From Deltaproteobacteria bacterium (GTDB lineage: Bacteria > Desulfobacterota > Syntrophia > Syntrophales > UBA2185): a stretch of DNA of 7,005 nt. Under the pieces are notes generated by a model. That model searched no databases. It saw only the letters and a program-made list of their open reading frames with translations, and was not told the origin of the DNA. This document shows, one piece after another, positions 1 through 6,033 of the stretch (its first letter is position 1; the number at the start of each line of letters is the position of its first letter). The stretch spans positions 1-7,005 of the forward strand of contig JAPLJQ010000003.1 of the NCBI GenBank assembly GCA_026388495.1, given 5' to 3'. The translations under genes and the position numbers were made by a program.

Positions 1-41
1 AACTGTTCTTCTTTCTTTCGTTTATCTCCCATCGAATCCAT
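1..41 (-). CDS. 5' fragment of a gene cut by the left window edge
   Basis: Only the first 13 codons are inside the window, reading MDSMGDKRKKEEQ, a very charged Lys/Glu-rich start with no signal peptide. The ATG at 41 is preceded by AGGAG with a four-base spacer, and a good sigma70 promoter lies about 50 bases upstream, so this is more likely a real gene start than chance. A second in-frame ATG at 32 is a possible alternative start, but it is further from the Shine-Dalgarno. The product cannot be recognised from so few residues. Confidence 0.55.
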   Translation of the reverse strand, partial: MDSMGDKRKKEEQ

Positions 42-87
42 GAGGCTCCTGTGTTTATTTGGTAAGACATTGCTTTCTGACGGGCGA

Positions 88-116
88 AATATAGGAAGGT
101 TCCGTTTGTATGTCAA
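88..116 (-). promoter_or_regulatory. sigma70-type promoter for the left-edge gene
   Basis: On the minus strand the -35 hexamer is TTGACA (116-111, full consensus) and the -10 is TATATT (93-88, five of six), with a 17-bp spacer. Transcription would start near 81, giving a leader of about 40 bases before the ATG at 41. The 11 bases TTGACATACAA that begin here are identical to the start of the promoter at 2979-3008. Confidence 0.6.
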
Positions 117-136
117 TTATTTATTTATCTCTCAAA

Positions 137-157
137 ACCACTGACAATGTCAGTGGT
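137..157 (-). terminator. candidate intrinsic terminator or dyad
   Basis: ACCACTGACA (137-146) is exactly complementary to TGTCAGTGGT (148-157) around a single central base, so the RNA would fold with a 9-bp stem and a 3-base loop. On the minus strand the stem runs directly into TTTTGAGAGAT, a short T run that fits a weak Rho-independent terminator for the lipoprotein-lpoB transcript, just before the next promoter. It lies about 220 bases after the lpoB stop, and the T tract is only four long. An operator role is an alternative. Confidence 0.45.
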
Positions 158-192
158 GGGGAGTGGGGGCGGAGGCCTCACATCTTTAGCGC

Positions 193-207
193 ATCAACAA
201 TGTTGAT
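193..207. repeat. 7-bp inverted repeat with ACAATGT core
   Basis: ATCAACA (193-199) and TGTTGAT (201-207) form a perfect dyad around one central A. The centre ACAATGT is the same as in the dyad at 137-157, and the two centres are 53 bp apart. It could be a binding site or a small hairpin; nothing nearby decides between these. Confidence 0.4.
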
Positions 208-244
208 AAGCAGACAGGATTTGTTGTAACGTATCCATAGGAGT

Positions 245-276
245 GTAGAATTGGGGACAAAGTAGAATTGGGGACA
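245..276. repeat. two-copy tandem repeat, 17-bp period
   Basis: The 15-base unit GTAGAATTGGGGACA occurs at 245-259 and again at 262-276 without a mismatch, separated by two bases. The second copy runs into the hairpin at 275-313. Read from the other strand the unit contains TGTCCCCAATTCTAC. From memory, strings of this kind recur in intergenic regions of Desulfobacterota genomes near REP-associated Y1 transposases; that link is not shown by this window. Confidence 0.7.
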
Positions 277-313
277 GCCACTAATTAATAGAGAGCATAA
301 TAATGAGTGGCTG
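275..313. repeat. imperfect hairpin next to the tandem repeat
   Basis: CAGCCACTAATTA (275-287) pairs with TAATGAGTGGCTG (301-313) at 12 of 13 positions, the only mismatch being A283 against G305, and leaves a 13-base loop. It overlaps the last two bases of the second tandem unit, so repeat and hairpin look like parts of one element. No T run follows in either direction, which argues against a terminator. A REP-like element or the end of a decayed mobile element is possible. Confidence 0.55.
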
Positions 314-379
314 ACTAAAGTGATGAAGGCCAGAGGACGATGATCATTCAATTAAGATAACTTCCCAATTATACCTTAT

Positions 380-979
380 CTATCGGAACAATCCTTTGGT
401 CGTCAATCGCTGGACTTCTTTCTCATCTGTCCAGATTATTTCTCCCGTTTCGATACTGACAGCTTGTAAGGTAATATTGTAATAAATGATGTCTGTGCGA
501 TCGCTTCGTTTTCGAATGCTGGAAATTGTACCTCTCAGAATATATTTGGCGCCAACCAGTTTTCCGATTTGCGCAACAGTTTTGTTGTCAAACAGGCCGG
601 ATTGTTGGAACTTTAACTGATTCAAGATATCGTTTAATGCTTGATCATCCACAAATCTTGCGATGCCATCATTTATTAATTTTGTCCTGACCTTTTCCAT
701 GATGGTTCTGGTATTTACATGCTCGTCCGTCTCGTTTCGCAAATCCTTGGCAAGTATCCATCGCGGTTTTCCCTGCCTTAATTCTGATCCGGGCGAATTT
801 GCTGATTTTGCAATTGAATTGACCATGTGATCAGCAACTTCTTTTAAATCCTTTGCAGACCAGTCTGATCCCGTAACCGTTTCATTGTCGGCAATGCCGT
901 GCCGGATAGTCGTTGCACAACCAAAAATCGTACAGCTAATCATAATAATCAGCAAAATCCCGATTGTCCTTGTTTTCAT
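380..979 (-). CDS. lpoB: LpoB-family outer-membrane lipoprotein
   Basis: A 199-residue lipoprotein of the LpoB family (penicillin-binding-protein activator). A Lys/Arg-containing N-terminus and a hydrophobic stretch end in the lipobox IFGC with Cys21; Ala22 follows, so outer-membrane sorting is expected. The family core runs from about residue 71 to 190: the strand WILAKDLRNETDEHVNT, a helix with MEKVRTKLINDGIARFVDD, then LVGAKYILRGTISSI and ETGEIIWTDEKEV near the C-terminus. In enterobacteria LpoB reaches through the peptidoglycan and activates PBP1B, but the fold is much wider than that function and the partner here is unknown. It lies 61 bases after the COG3014-like lipoprotein gene with no clear promoter between, so the two are probably cotranscribed. 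The Shine-Dalgarno (CAGGT at 989-985, five bases from the ATG) is modest. The family call is sure; PBP activation is inference. Confidence 0.85.
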   Translation of the reverse strand: MKTRTIGILLIIMISCTIFGCATTIRHGIADNETVTGSDWSAKDLKEVADHMVNSIAKSANSPGSELRQGKPRWILAKDLRNETDEHVNTRTIMEKVRTKLINDGIARFVDDQALNDILNQLKFQQSGLFDNKTVAQIGKLVGAKYILRGTISSIRKRSDRTDIIYYNITLQAVSIETGEIIWTDEKEVQRLTTKGLFR

Positions 980-1040
980 ATCTTACCTGCCTGTGATTTG
1001 TTGGTAGATTATATGATGAATCCTCTCCGGCCCGTCACCA

Positions 1041-2912
1041 TCACTTTGCATATGCAAAATAAGCGATATTTATCTTGTCCTTTTCAACCTTGATTTTCTT
1101 CGTCTCCACACCGCATCCGTAATCTATCTTGATCGTGTGTTCACCAGGTTCAAGACCATCAACCCTGAGGTACTTTATATGTTTCGGCAGTGACAGCCAT
1201 CCCCGCAGATCTGCCTGCTCGGCAGCCATCCATGCCGCACCTGCTGAGTCTATGGCAAGATCTGCAAATAATGATGCGAAGGGAATATTTTTCAAGGCCT
1301 CTTTTGCAGCCATCTTCGCCGCGAATTGTGTCGCAGCCTTAGCAGTCATTCTGGCGACAATTTTGGCTTGTAAGGCAGGCTTGTTCTTCTGATATTGTGT
1401 AATGACCGTATTCTCAAGATCATACAGGAGTTTCGCATTCCCGATGGGTTTTCCATCAAGATAAATGTTGCACGCTGTGACTTCTGTCGGTGTCGGCGCA
1501 TATTCGGCATATGCAAATCCCACTACTCCGACTCCCGGGATCGGCGTAGGACCCCACTTTCTCTGGAATTTCTGAGGAGCTAATCCAACATCCACTAAAA
1601 TCACCAGATCGGTTGTTTTACCCTTCTTGCTGTCTATCCTGACAATTTCCTGATCCCATTTCAGCTTTTTGTACTCGATTTTTGCATCATCTTTTTTCTC
1701 TTCCATTTCATACATGATAGCTGTCAGATATCGTGCAAATGGGTTTTCAAGATATGCCCTTTCAACCGGTTTCTCTTGAATGTATTGGTTAATTTTTGTA
1801 ATGGTCCGGTTTCGCTCGACTATTGCCCCATTAAAATCCCCTGTACTGAGATATGCAATGATTAAATATGGACTAATCATCAATTTTTCATGCATTTCAG
1901 CCTCATATTCAGTCGCAGTATCATCTGTCAGTATAGACCCGAATCCCTCTGTTAATGATATTGTTCCTTCTATTGTCAGGAATCTTTTTTCCGCCTCCTG
2001 AAGATTTGCGATAGATTGATCGAACTTGCGCGCAGCCAAGGCCACCTTGCCTCTTTCCAGCAAAGACAGATACTTGTTTTGTTTGGCCCCGTCGGTCTTC
2101 TGGGATTTTTGGTATAGTGTGTCGGCTTGTGTAAAGGCGGAATCAAAGGCGCCCTTCGTCAGACTGGAAACCATCGTCTCGTATTCCAGGGTGTATCCGC
2201 TCCGCTGAATATTCTGCGGAATCGGCTCCGGTTTAACCGTTGGCTCCGCGGTGGTCTCCTCCGCCCTGACCGGCAACGGCGCAGCACTTTCTGTTTTCTT
2301 GGCTAATACTGAAGCTACCGGTTTTTCCCCCACGAATGAAGCCCCTGTCGAAGGCTGCTTTGCGGAATCGACTTTCGATTCCGCAGCCAGGGTTAGTTCC
2401 GATAACTTTTTGAGGCCTTCTCTGATATTTTCACGTGCTGCACCTTCGTTAGCCATCCTCAGTCTTTCCATTCCGCTTAAGGCTTCTCCAAATGCGGCCG
2501 TATAAGGTTTAGTGATATTCTCCTGGAATACGACCTTCTTATCCTTCAGGCTCGTGAGCTTCCATTTTGCATTCATCGTGACGGTCATGTTAAATCCCCC
2601 CCACGGCTGGGCAAGATCAACAATATCTACATCGAGCATGTAATCCGCATGATCGGCTTTTACGATTGTGCTAAAAGCGCCGGACTTGTTTATAGATTCG
2701 ACTAACGCTTCCTTAAAAGATTCACTGGATATCTGAGACACCCAGGCGGGGTTGGTTTCTTTGCCGCCACTCGTTTGAACCGCTACTACATAAGGCTGTT
2801 TTTTTTGAATTGAGTACTCGGAGGGAACCATTTTGGTAGAGACCGCGCCAGTCGCGCAGCCGGAAACGACACCTGCAAAAACTGCTACGAGAAAAATCAT
2901 GAATTTCTTCAT
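1041..2912 (-). CDS. two-domain lipoprotein with COG3014-type C-terminal region
   Basis: A 623-residue lipoprotein. The lipobox VSGC gives Cys19, followed by Ala20, suggesting the outer membrane. Residues about 38-175 form a first domain (NPAWVS near 54, GGFNMT near 105, RLRMANEGAARENIR near 151-164) that I recall as a free-standing lipoprotein of unknown function. A Pro/Ala/Glu/Lys-rich linker covers about 180-235. Residues 240-410 are helical and TPR-like (LLERGKVALAARKFDQSI, then NPFARYLTAIMYE), followed by VDVGLAPQKF at 441-450, a Gly/Pro-rich strand, an Ala/Lys-rich amphipathic stretch at 515-565 and LRGWLSLPKHIKYLRVDGL near 569-587 with a PEGA-like end. This second part matches the uncharacterised COG3014 family, whose genes often sit beside lpoB-like genes, as here. 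GAGGA lies five bases before the ATG, and a near-consensus promoter lies upstream. The function is unknown; an envelope role with LpoB is inferred. Confidence 0.8.
   Translation of the reverse strand: MKKFMIFLVAVFAGVVSGCATGAVSTKMVPSEYSIQKKQPYVVAVQTSGGKETNPAWVSQISSESFKEALVESINKSGAFSTIVKADHADYMLDVDIVDLAQPWGGFNMTVTMNAKWKLTSLKDKKVVFQENITKPYTAAFGEALSGMERLRMANEGAARENIREGLKKLSELTLAAESKVDSAKQPSTGASFVGEKPVASVLAKKTESAAPLPVRAEETTAEPTVKPEPIPQNIQRSGYTLEYETMVSSLTKGAFDSAFTQADTLYQKSQKTDGAKQNKYLSLLERGKVALAARKFDQSIANLQEAEKRFLTIEGTISLTEGFGSILTDDTATEYEAEMHEKLMISPYLIIAYLSTGDFNGAIVERNRTITKINQYIQEKPVERAYLENPFARYLTAIMYEMEEKKDDAKIEYKKLKWDQEIVRIDSKKGKTTDLVILVDVGLAPQKFQRKWGPTPIPGVGVVGFAYAEYAPTPTEVTACNIYLDGKPIGNAKLLYDLENTVITQYQKNKPALQAKIVARMTAKAATQFAAKMAAKEALKNIPFASLFADLAIDSAGAAWMAAEQADLRGWLSLPKHIKYLRVDGLEPGEHTIKIDYGCGVETKKIKVEKDKINIAYFAYAK
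2361..2385. repeat. 10-bp perfect hairpin inside the lipoprotein gene
   Basis: TGCGGAATCG (2361-2370) and CGATTCCGCA (2376-2385) flank a five-base loop. It encodes residues about 176-184, the junction between the first domain and the low-complexity linker. GGCTGC (2353-2358) and GCAGCC (2383-2388) could form a competing outer pairing. No regulatory role is evident. Confidence 0.5.
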
Positions 2913-2978
2913 ATTTTCCTCATTATACGTATCCTAATGGCTTGATATAATTGATAAGAACATCCTTTTTGTTGGGGA

Positions 2979-3008
2979 AGTATAAGAGAAATATTTCTTG
3001 TATGTCAA
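2979..3008 (-). promoter_or_regulatory. sigma70-type promoter of the lipoprotein-lpoB unit
   Basis: On the minus strand the -35 is TTGACA (3008-3003, full consensus) and the -10 is TATACT (2984-2979, five of six), with an 18-bp spacer. The start site would be near 2972, giving a leader of about 60 bases ahead of the ATG at 2912. It lies in the 134-base gap after etfA, so the lipoprotein genes can be expressed independently of the fix operon. Confidence 0.7.
2987..2998. promoter_or_regulatory. palindrome in the promoter spacer, possible operator
   Basis: AGAAATATTTCT is a perfect 12-bp palindrome lying wholly between the -35 and -10 elements, a position where a bound repressor would block polymerase. 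The region is AT-rich, so a chance palindrome is a real alternative, and no regulator gene is in view. Confidence 0.25.
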
Positions 3009-3046
3009 GTTAATTATCGTAAATCATTTCATTTCTTCCTGCTCGT

Positions 3047-3994
3047 TTATTTCTTCAATTCGGCAATGAGTTTCGGTACGACATCGTAGAGGTCACCGAC
3101 GATCCCGAAATCGGCCACCTTGAAAATGGGGGCGTTCTTGTCTTTATTCACTGCGGCGATCACCTTTGCGTTGCGGATGCCGGTGACATGCTGGACCTGT
3201 CCGGAGACCCCGATCCCGAGGTAAAGGTCTGGTTTCACCTGCACGCCGGAGAGTCCGATACAGAGTTCTTCCGGCAGCCAGTGAAGCTCCCCGGAAATCG
3301 GTCTCGTACAGGCAATTTCGCCGCCGAGGGCTTCGGCCAATTGCCGGGAAAGTGCCAGATCTTCCTTCTTGTCGATTCCTCTTCCGACGGAAACAACCAC
3401 TTTGGCCTCTGTGATATCCTTCGTTCCGCGTTCCTTTAGTTTTATTTCAAGGACCTGCACTGCTGAAGGAGAAGACGCCGGAAGCTCCCTGATCTGTCCC
3501 TGCCGGCCTTCTTCCGGTAAGGCGGGCTCAAATATCTTTGGGGGAATGGTGGCCATGACAGGGCGGGTGGTACATGTGACTTTCTGCACGGCTGCGCCTC
3601 CGTACGCGAGGCGTTCCATAATCAGCGTCTTGCTTTCTTCATCGAATTTGAGAGCCATGCAGCCGCTGCAAAGGCCCGCATTCAGGCGGGCGGCGATGCG
3701 GGCGGCGAGATCCTTTCCCCTCGATGTGGCGGAAATCAGTATGATATCGGGATCGGCTTTTTTCGACTCTTCGGCAATGACAGGAATATAGGCATCCAGG
3801 GGCTGGTTGGCTGCAAGAGGAGGCAGCACCAGAACTTCGTCTGCCCCGCGACGAATATATTCTTCAGACCGTTCAGGTTTATGGCAGATGAGTACGCAGA
3901 CGCGGGTTTCCATCTTCATCGCCAGCTGCCGCCCGATGTTCAATAGTTCCAGGATTCGCTCGTGGTTTTCGGCAAATATCCATACTCCAGCCAT
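3047..3994 (-). CDS. etfA: electron transfer flavoprotein alpha subunit (FixB type)
   Basis: A 315-residue EtfA/FixB, full length for the family (E. coli FixB is about the same size). It pairs with EtfB and carries the redox-active FAD that takes electrons from the acyl-CoA dehydrogenase. The N-terminal domain opens with VWIFAE. The C-terminal FAD domain (about 190-315) contains VVVSVGRGI at 199-207, ACTRP with Arg231, and the ETF-alpha signature starting LYLGIGVSGQVQHVTG at 257 and running into AAVNKDKNAPIFKVADFGIVGD. The CTRP...WLPEE segment and the overall pattern resemble E. coli FixB and YdiR more than the mitochondrial-type EtfA. The gene starts 11 bases after etfB; its Shine-Dalgarno AAGGAG overlaps the etfB stop (TAAAGGAG at 4008-4001), suggesting translational coupling and equal subunit supply. 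No clear terminator follows. Whether this ETF bifurcates electrons cannot be read by eye. Confidence 0.93.
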   Translation of the reverse strand: MAGVWIFAENHERILELLNIGRQLAMKMETRVCVLICHKPERSEEYIRRGADEVLVLPPLAANQPLDAYIPVIAEESKKADPDIILISATSRGKDLAARIAARLNAGLCSGCMALKFDEESKTLIMERLAYGGAAVQKVTCTTRPVMATIPPKIFEPALPEEGRQGQIRELPASSPSAVQVLEIKLKERGTKDITEAKVVVSVGRGIDKKEDLALSRQLAEALGGEIACTRPISGELHWLPEELCIGLSGVQVKPDLYLGIGVSGQVQHVTGIRNAKVIAAVNKDKNAPIFKVADFGIVGDLYDVVPKLIAELKK

Positions 3995-4005
3995 TGGGTT
4001 CTCCT

Positions 4006-4773
4006 TTATCCGATGACGCCTTTCTTCCGAAGGGATCCGACGAACCGGGCGATTTCTGCGTCATCCGTTCCAAACTTCTCACAGTCCCGTTCCAACCGCG
4101 ACGCCACAAGGCCGATGGTCTGTAAAAGAACTTTGCCGGCGGGCTGCAGCTCATCGTTCTTGATCGTTACCGCAGGCTTTTTCCCGGCCATCAGCGTGTC
4201 CTTAACGCCGGGTATCCGTGGTATGTTGATGTCTGGGAGCACCGTCACCAAAGCGGGCAATGGCGACGCAATGACTTCAATTCCCTCTTCGATTTTCCTG
4301 TCAGCGATGAGTCTGTTTTCGGCGATGGTGACTTTCTGGACAAAGGAAATGCAGGGTATCCCCAGGTTTTCCGCCAGTCGGGGGCCGACCTGCTGGGCGT
4401 AGAGATCGCCCGAGCCCTCGCCGCAGATGATCAGATCGTACTGACCGATCCTGGAGCGGATGATTTCCGCCAGGATGGCGGCTGTCTGGGAAGAGTCCAG
4501 ATGGCCGAATGTGTCATCGGCGGCGAACCAGGCCTGGTCGGTTCCACGGGAGAGGGCATCCTTGACGCCCTTGGATGCCGCAGGCGCGCCGACGGTGACG
4601 GCAATGGCGCTTCCTCCAAGGGTTTCTTTCAGCCGGACGGCCTCTTCGATGGCGTTGCGGTCATAATCGCTGATTTTATAATCCACCGAGGAGAAGTCCA
4701 GCTCCCCGGATGATCCCCGTCTGATGTAGGCCTCATCGACGACCCACTTGAAACACGCAATGATGGTGGGCAT
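4006..4773 (-). CDS. etfB: electron transfer flavoprotein beta subunit (FixA type)
   Basis: A 255-residue EtfB/FixA, the partner of EtfA. It binds a nucleotide (AMP in housekeeping ETFs, a second FAD in bifurcating ones). Visible landmarks are the start MPTIIACFKWVVDE, ISDYDRNAIEEA at 34-45, SRGTDQAW at 75-82 and the loop GEGSGDLYAQQVG at 118-130. That loop closely follows the GSSDLYAQQVG form I recall from E. coli FixA and differs from the KQAIDDD form of mitochondrial-type EtfB, which places the protein in the FixA/YdiQ lineage. The ATG has a good Shine-Dalgarno (AGAGGTG at 4785-4779, spacing five). It lies 66 bases after the acyl-CoA dehydrogenase gene; that gap contains the 18-bp inverted repeat. 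Family assignment is firm; the identity of the beta-site nucleotide is open. Confidence 0.93.
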   Translation of the reverse strand: MPTIIACFKWVVDEAYIRRGSSGELDFSSVDYKISDYDRNAIEEAVRLKETLGGSAIAVTVGAPAASKGVKDALSRGTDQAWFAADDTFGHLDSSQTAAILAEIIRSRIGQYDLIICGEGSGDLYAQQVGPRLAENLGIPCISFVQKVTIAENRLIADRKIEEGIEVIASPLPALVTVLPDINIPRIPGVKDTLMAGKKPAVTIKNDELQPAGKVLLQTIGLVASRLERDCEKFGTDDAEIARFVGSLRKKGVIG

Positions 4774-4792
4774 AAATACACCTCTATCAGGA

Positions 4793-4830
4793 GATCAGGT
4801 CTTGACTTTGCTCAAAGTCAAGACCTGATC
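4793..4830. repeat. 18-bp perfect inverted repeat between acd and etfB
   Basis: GATCAGGTCTTGACTTTG (4793-4810) and its exact complement CAAAGTCAAGACCTGATC (4813-4830) are separated by only two bases. In the transcript the hairpin begins nine bases after the dehydrogenase stop and ends seven bases before the etfB Shine-Dalgarno. No T run follows in either direction, so it is not a standard terminator. It may stabilise or process the operon mRNA, or be a REP-like or miniature element lodged in the gap. Confidence 0.85.
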
Positions 4831-4839
4831 CTATTTGTT

Positions 4840-5979
4840 TCAGCGGAGCACATTTGCGGAGATGACCATCCGCTGGGCTTCCGACGTGCCCTCGCCAATC
4901 TCGGTGAACTTGGCATCACGAAACAGCCTTTCCACCTTTGCGCCTTTGCAGTAACCGTAGCCACCGTAAATCTGTACCGCCTTGGTGGTGTGTTTCATAA
5001 CCGCCTCCGATGCGAAGAGCTTGGCAATGGCGGCTTCCTTTCTGAAGGATTGATCCTGGTCCTTGAGCCAGGCCGCGTAATAGGTGAGAAATCGGGCCGC
5101 GGAAAGATCCGTTGCCATATCCGCAATCATCCAGGCAATGGCCTGGTGACGGGAGATGGGAGTGCCGAACTGGACCCGCTCCTTGGAATACCGGATGGAT
5201 TCATCCAGGGCGGCCTGCATGATGCCGACGCACTGGGCGGCGATACCAATCCGGCCGCTGTCAAAGCCGCTCATGGCCATCTGGAGGCCCATCCCTTCTT
5301 TACCCAGCAGGTTTTCTTTCGGCACGCGGCAATCCTTGAAAATCATCTCGGACGTCTGGGAAGAACGCAGCCCCATCTTTCTTAAGTGTTCTCCCGCTTT
5401 CATGCCGGGGGTTCCCTTTGGTACGATGAAGGCGCTCATGCCCTTCCGGCCTGCTGTTTTATCTGTCCAGGCGAAGACGAGGTACGTATCGCCTATGGGG
5501 CCGTTTGAGGTAAAAACCTTGGTTCCGTTGATGACGTAATCGTTGCCGTCGAGAACGGCAGTGGTGGTGGCAGCCAGCACATCGGTGCCCGCTCCCGGTT
5601 CGGTGAGCACAAAGGCCCCGAGGTGTTTTCCTTCGGCCATGGGGGTCAGATATTTCCTTTTCTGCTCTTCCGTTCCGAAAAGAAGGATCAGTGTGCAGCC
5701 GATTCCCACATGAATCGACACGGTGAATCCCGTGGAGGAGCAGGACCGGGAAAGCTCTTCCACGACGATGATGTGGGTCAGATAATCCGCGCCGGCGCCG
5801 CCGTACTCTGTTGGAATGGGAATGCCCATCCAGCCACCTTCAGAGAGTTTATGAAACAGCTCGGCGGGATGGCGGCTGTTCTCATCGATTTCCGCGGCGA
5901 TGGGTTCCACGTACTTTTCGCAAAATTCCCGGACATTCTTACGAATCAGCTCCTGTTCCTCCGTCAATTTAAAGTCCAT
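4840..5979 (-). CDS. acyl-CoA dehydrogenase
   Basis: A 379-residue FAD-dependent acyl-CoA dehydrogenase, normal length for the short/medium-chain class. It forms the alpha,beta double bond of an acyl-CoA (or reduces an enoyl-CoA) with ETF as partner. Signature 1 is VLTEPGAGTDVLA (about 124-136), RVQFGTPI is at 268-275, and signature 2 starts QIYGGYGYCKGAKVERL at 336. The catalytic base is expected to be Glu363 in IGEGTSEAQR, the position used by butyryl- and medium-chain enzymes; the usual Tyr before it is Gly. CaiA of the carnitine pathway, as I recall it, lacks this Glu, so despite the FixABCX-like neighbours this is not an obvious crotonobetainyl-CoA reductase. The ATG at 5979 was chosen because AGGAGG sits six bases before it and MDFKLTEEQE is a typical family start; the in-frame ATG at 6030 has no Shine-Dalgarno. 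Substrate unknown. Confidence 0.93.
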   Translation of the reverse strand: MDFKLTEEQELIRKNVREFCEKYVEPIAAEIDENSRHPAELFHKLSEGGWMGIPIPTEYGGAGADYLTHIIVVEELSRSCSSTGFTVSIHVGIGCTLILLFGTEEQKRKYLTPMAEGKHLGAFVLTEPGAGTDVLAATTTAVLDGNDYVINGTKVFTSNGPIGDTYLVFAWTDKTAGRKGMSAFIVPKGTPGMKAGEHLRKMGLRSSQTSEMIFKDCRVPKENLLGKEGMGLQMAMSGFDSGRIGIAAQCVGIMQAALDESIRYSKERVQFGTPISRHQAIAWMIADMATDLSAARFLTYYAAWLKDQDQSFRKEAAIAKLFASEAVMKHTTKAVQIYGGYGYCKGAKVERLFRDAKFTEIGEGTSEAQRMVISANVLR

Positions 5980-5985
5980 GGTCTC

Positions 5986-5991
5986 CCTCCT
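5986..5991 (-). promoter_or_regulatory. ribosome binding site fixing the acd start
   Basis: AGGAGG, a full Shine-Dalgarno match, lies six bases before the ATG at 5979. It decides this start over the upstream in-frame ATG at 6030, which would begin three bases after the fixX stop with no ribosome binding site. Confidence 0.8.
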
Positions 5992-6033
5992 GTGATCGTA
6001 TTTAAAAAAAGCCGAATTGATTCTATCCATAAT

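Larger units (their letters stand above)
42..379. other. intergenic region with dyads and repeats
   Basis: This stretch separates lpoB from the left-edge gene. It holds no credible coding region on either strand. In order from the left it contains a promoter, a 10-bp dyad that may terminate the lipoprotein transcript, a second dyad with the same central ACAATGT, a two-copy tandem repeat and an imperfect hairpin. The density of small inverted repeats is unlike the other gaps in the window. Confidence 0.6.

Noticed and set aside
1008..1013. TATAAT in the gap before lpoB as a separate lpoB promoter
   Set aside because: The best -35 candidate, GTGACG, is poor and 19 bp away; cotranscription is simpler.
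1045..1058. Perfect palindrome TTTGCATATGCAAA at the end of the lipoprotein gene
   Set aside because: It encodes the FAYA end of the protein, and most of it (GCATATGCAAA) recurs at the GFAYAE codons near 1508-1518, so it is explained by coding of a repeated peptide.
2922..2927. TATAAT on the minus strand just before the lipoprotein ATG
   Set aside because: It would put the start site at or inside the ribosome binding site, and no matching -35 is found at the right distance.
3962..4402. Plus-strand open frame of 146 codons opposite etfB
   Set aside because: It lies fully opposite an unmistakable EtfB and has no recognisable motif.
4793..4830. The acd-etfB hairpin as an intrinsic terminator
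   Set aside because: Neither strand has a T run after the stem, and ending there would cut ETF off from its operon.
5980..6030. Longer acyl-CoA dehydrogenase start at 6030
   Set aside because: There is no ribosome binding site before it, and the added residues are not family-like, whereas 5979 has AGGAGG and a typical N-terminus.
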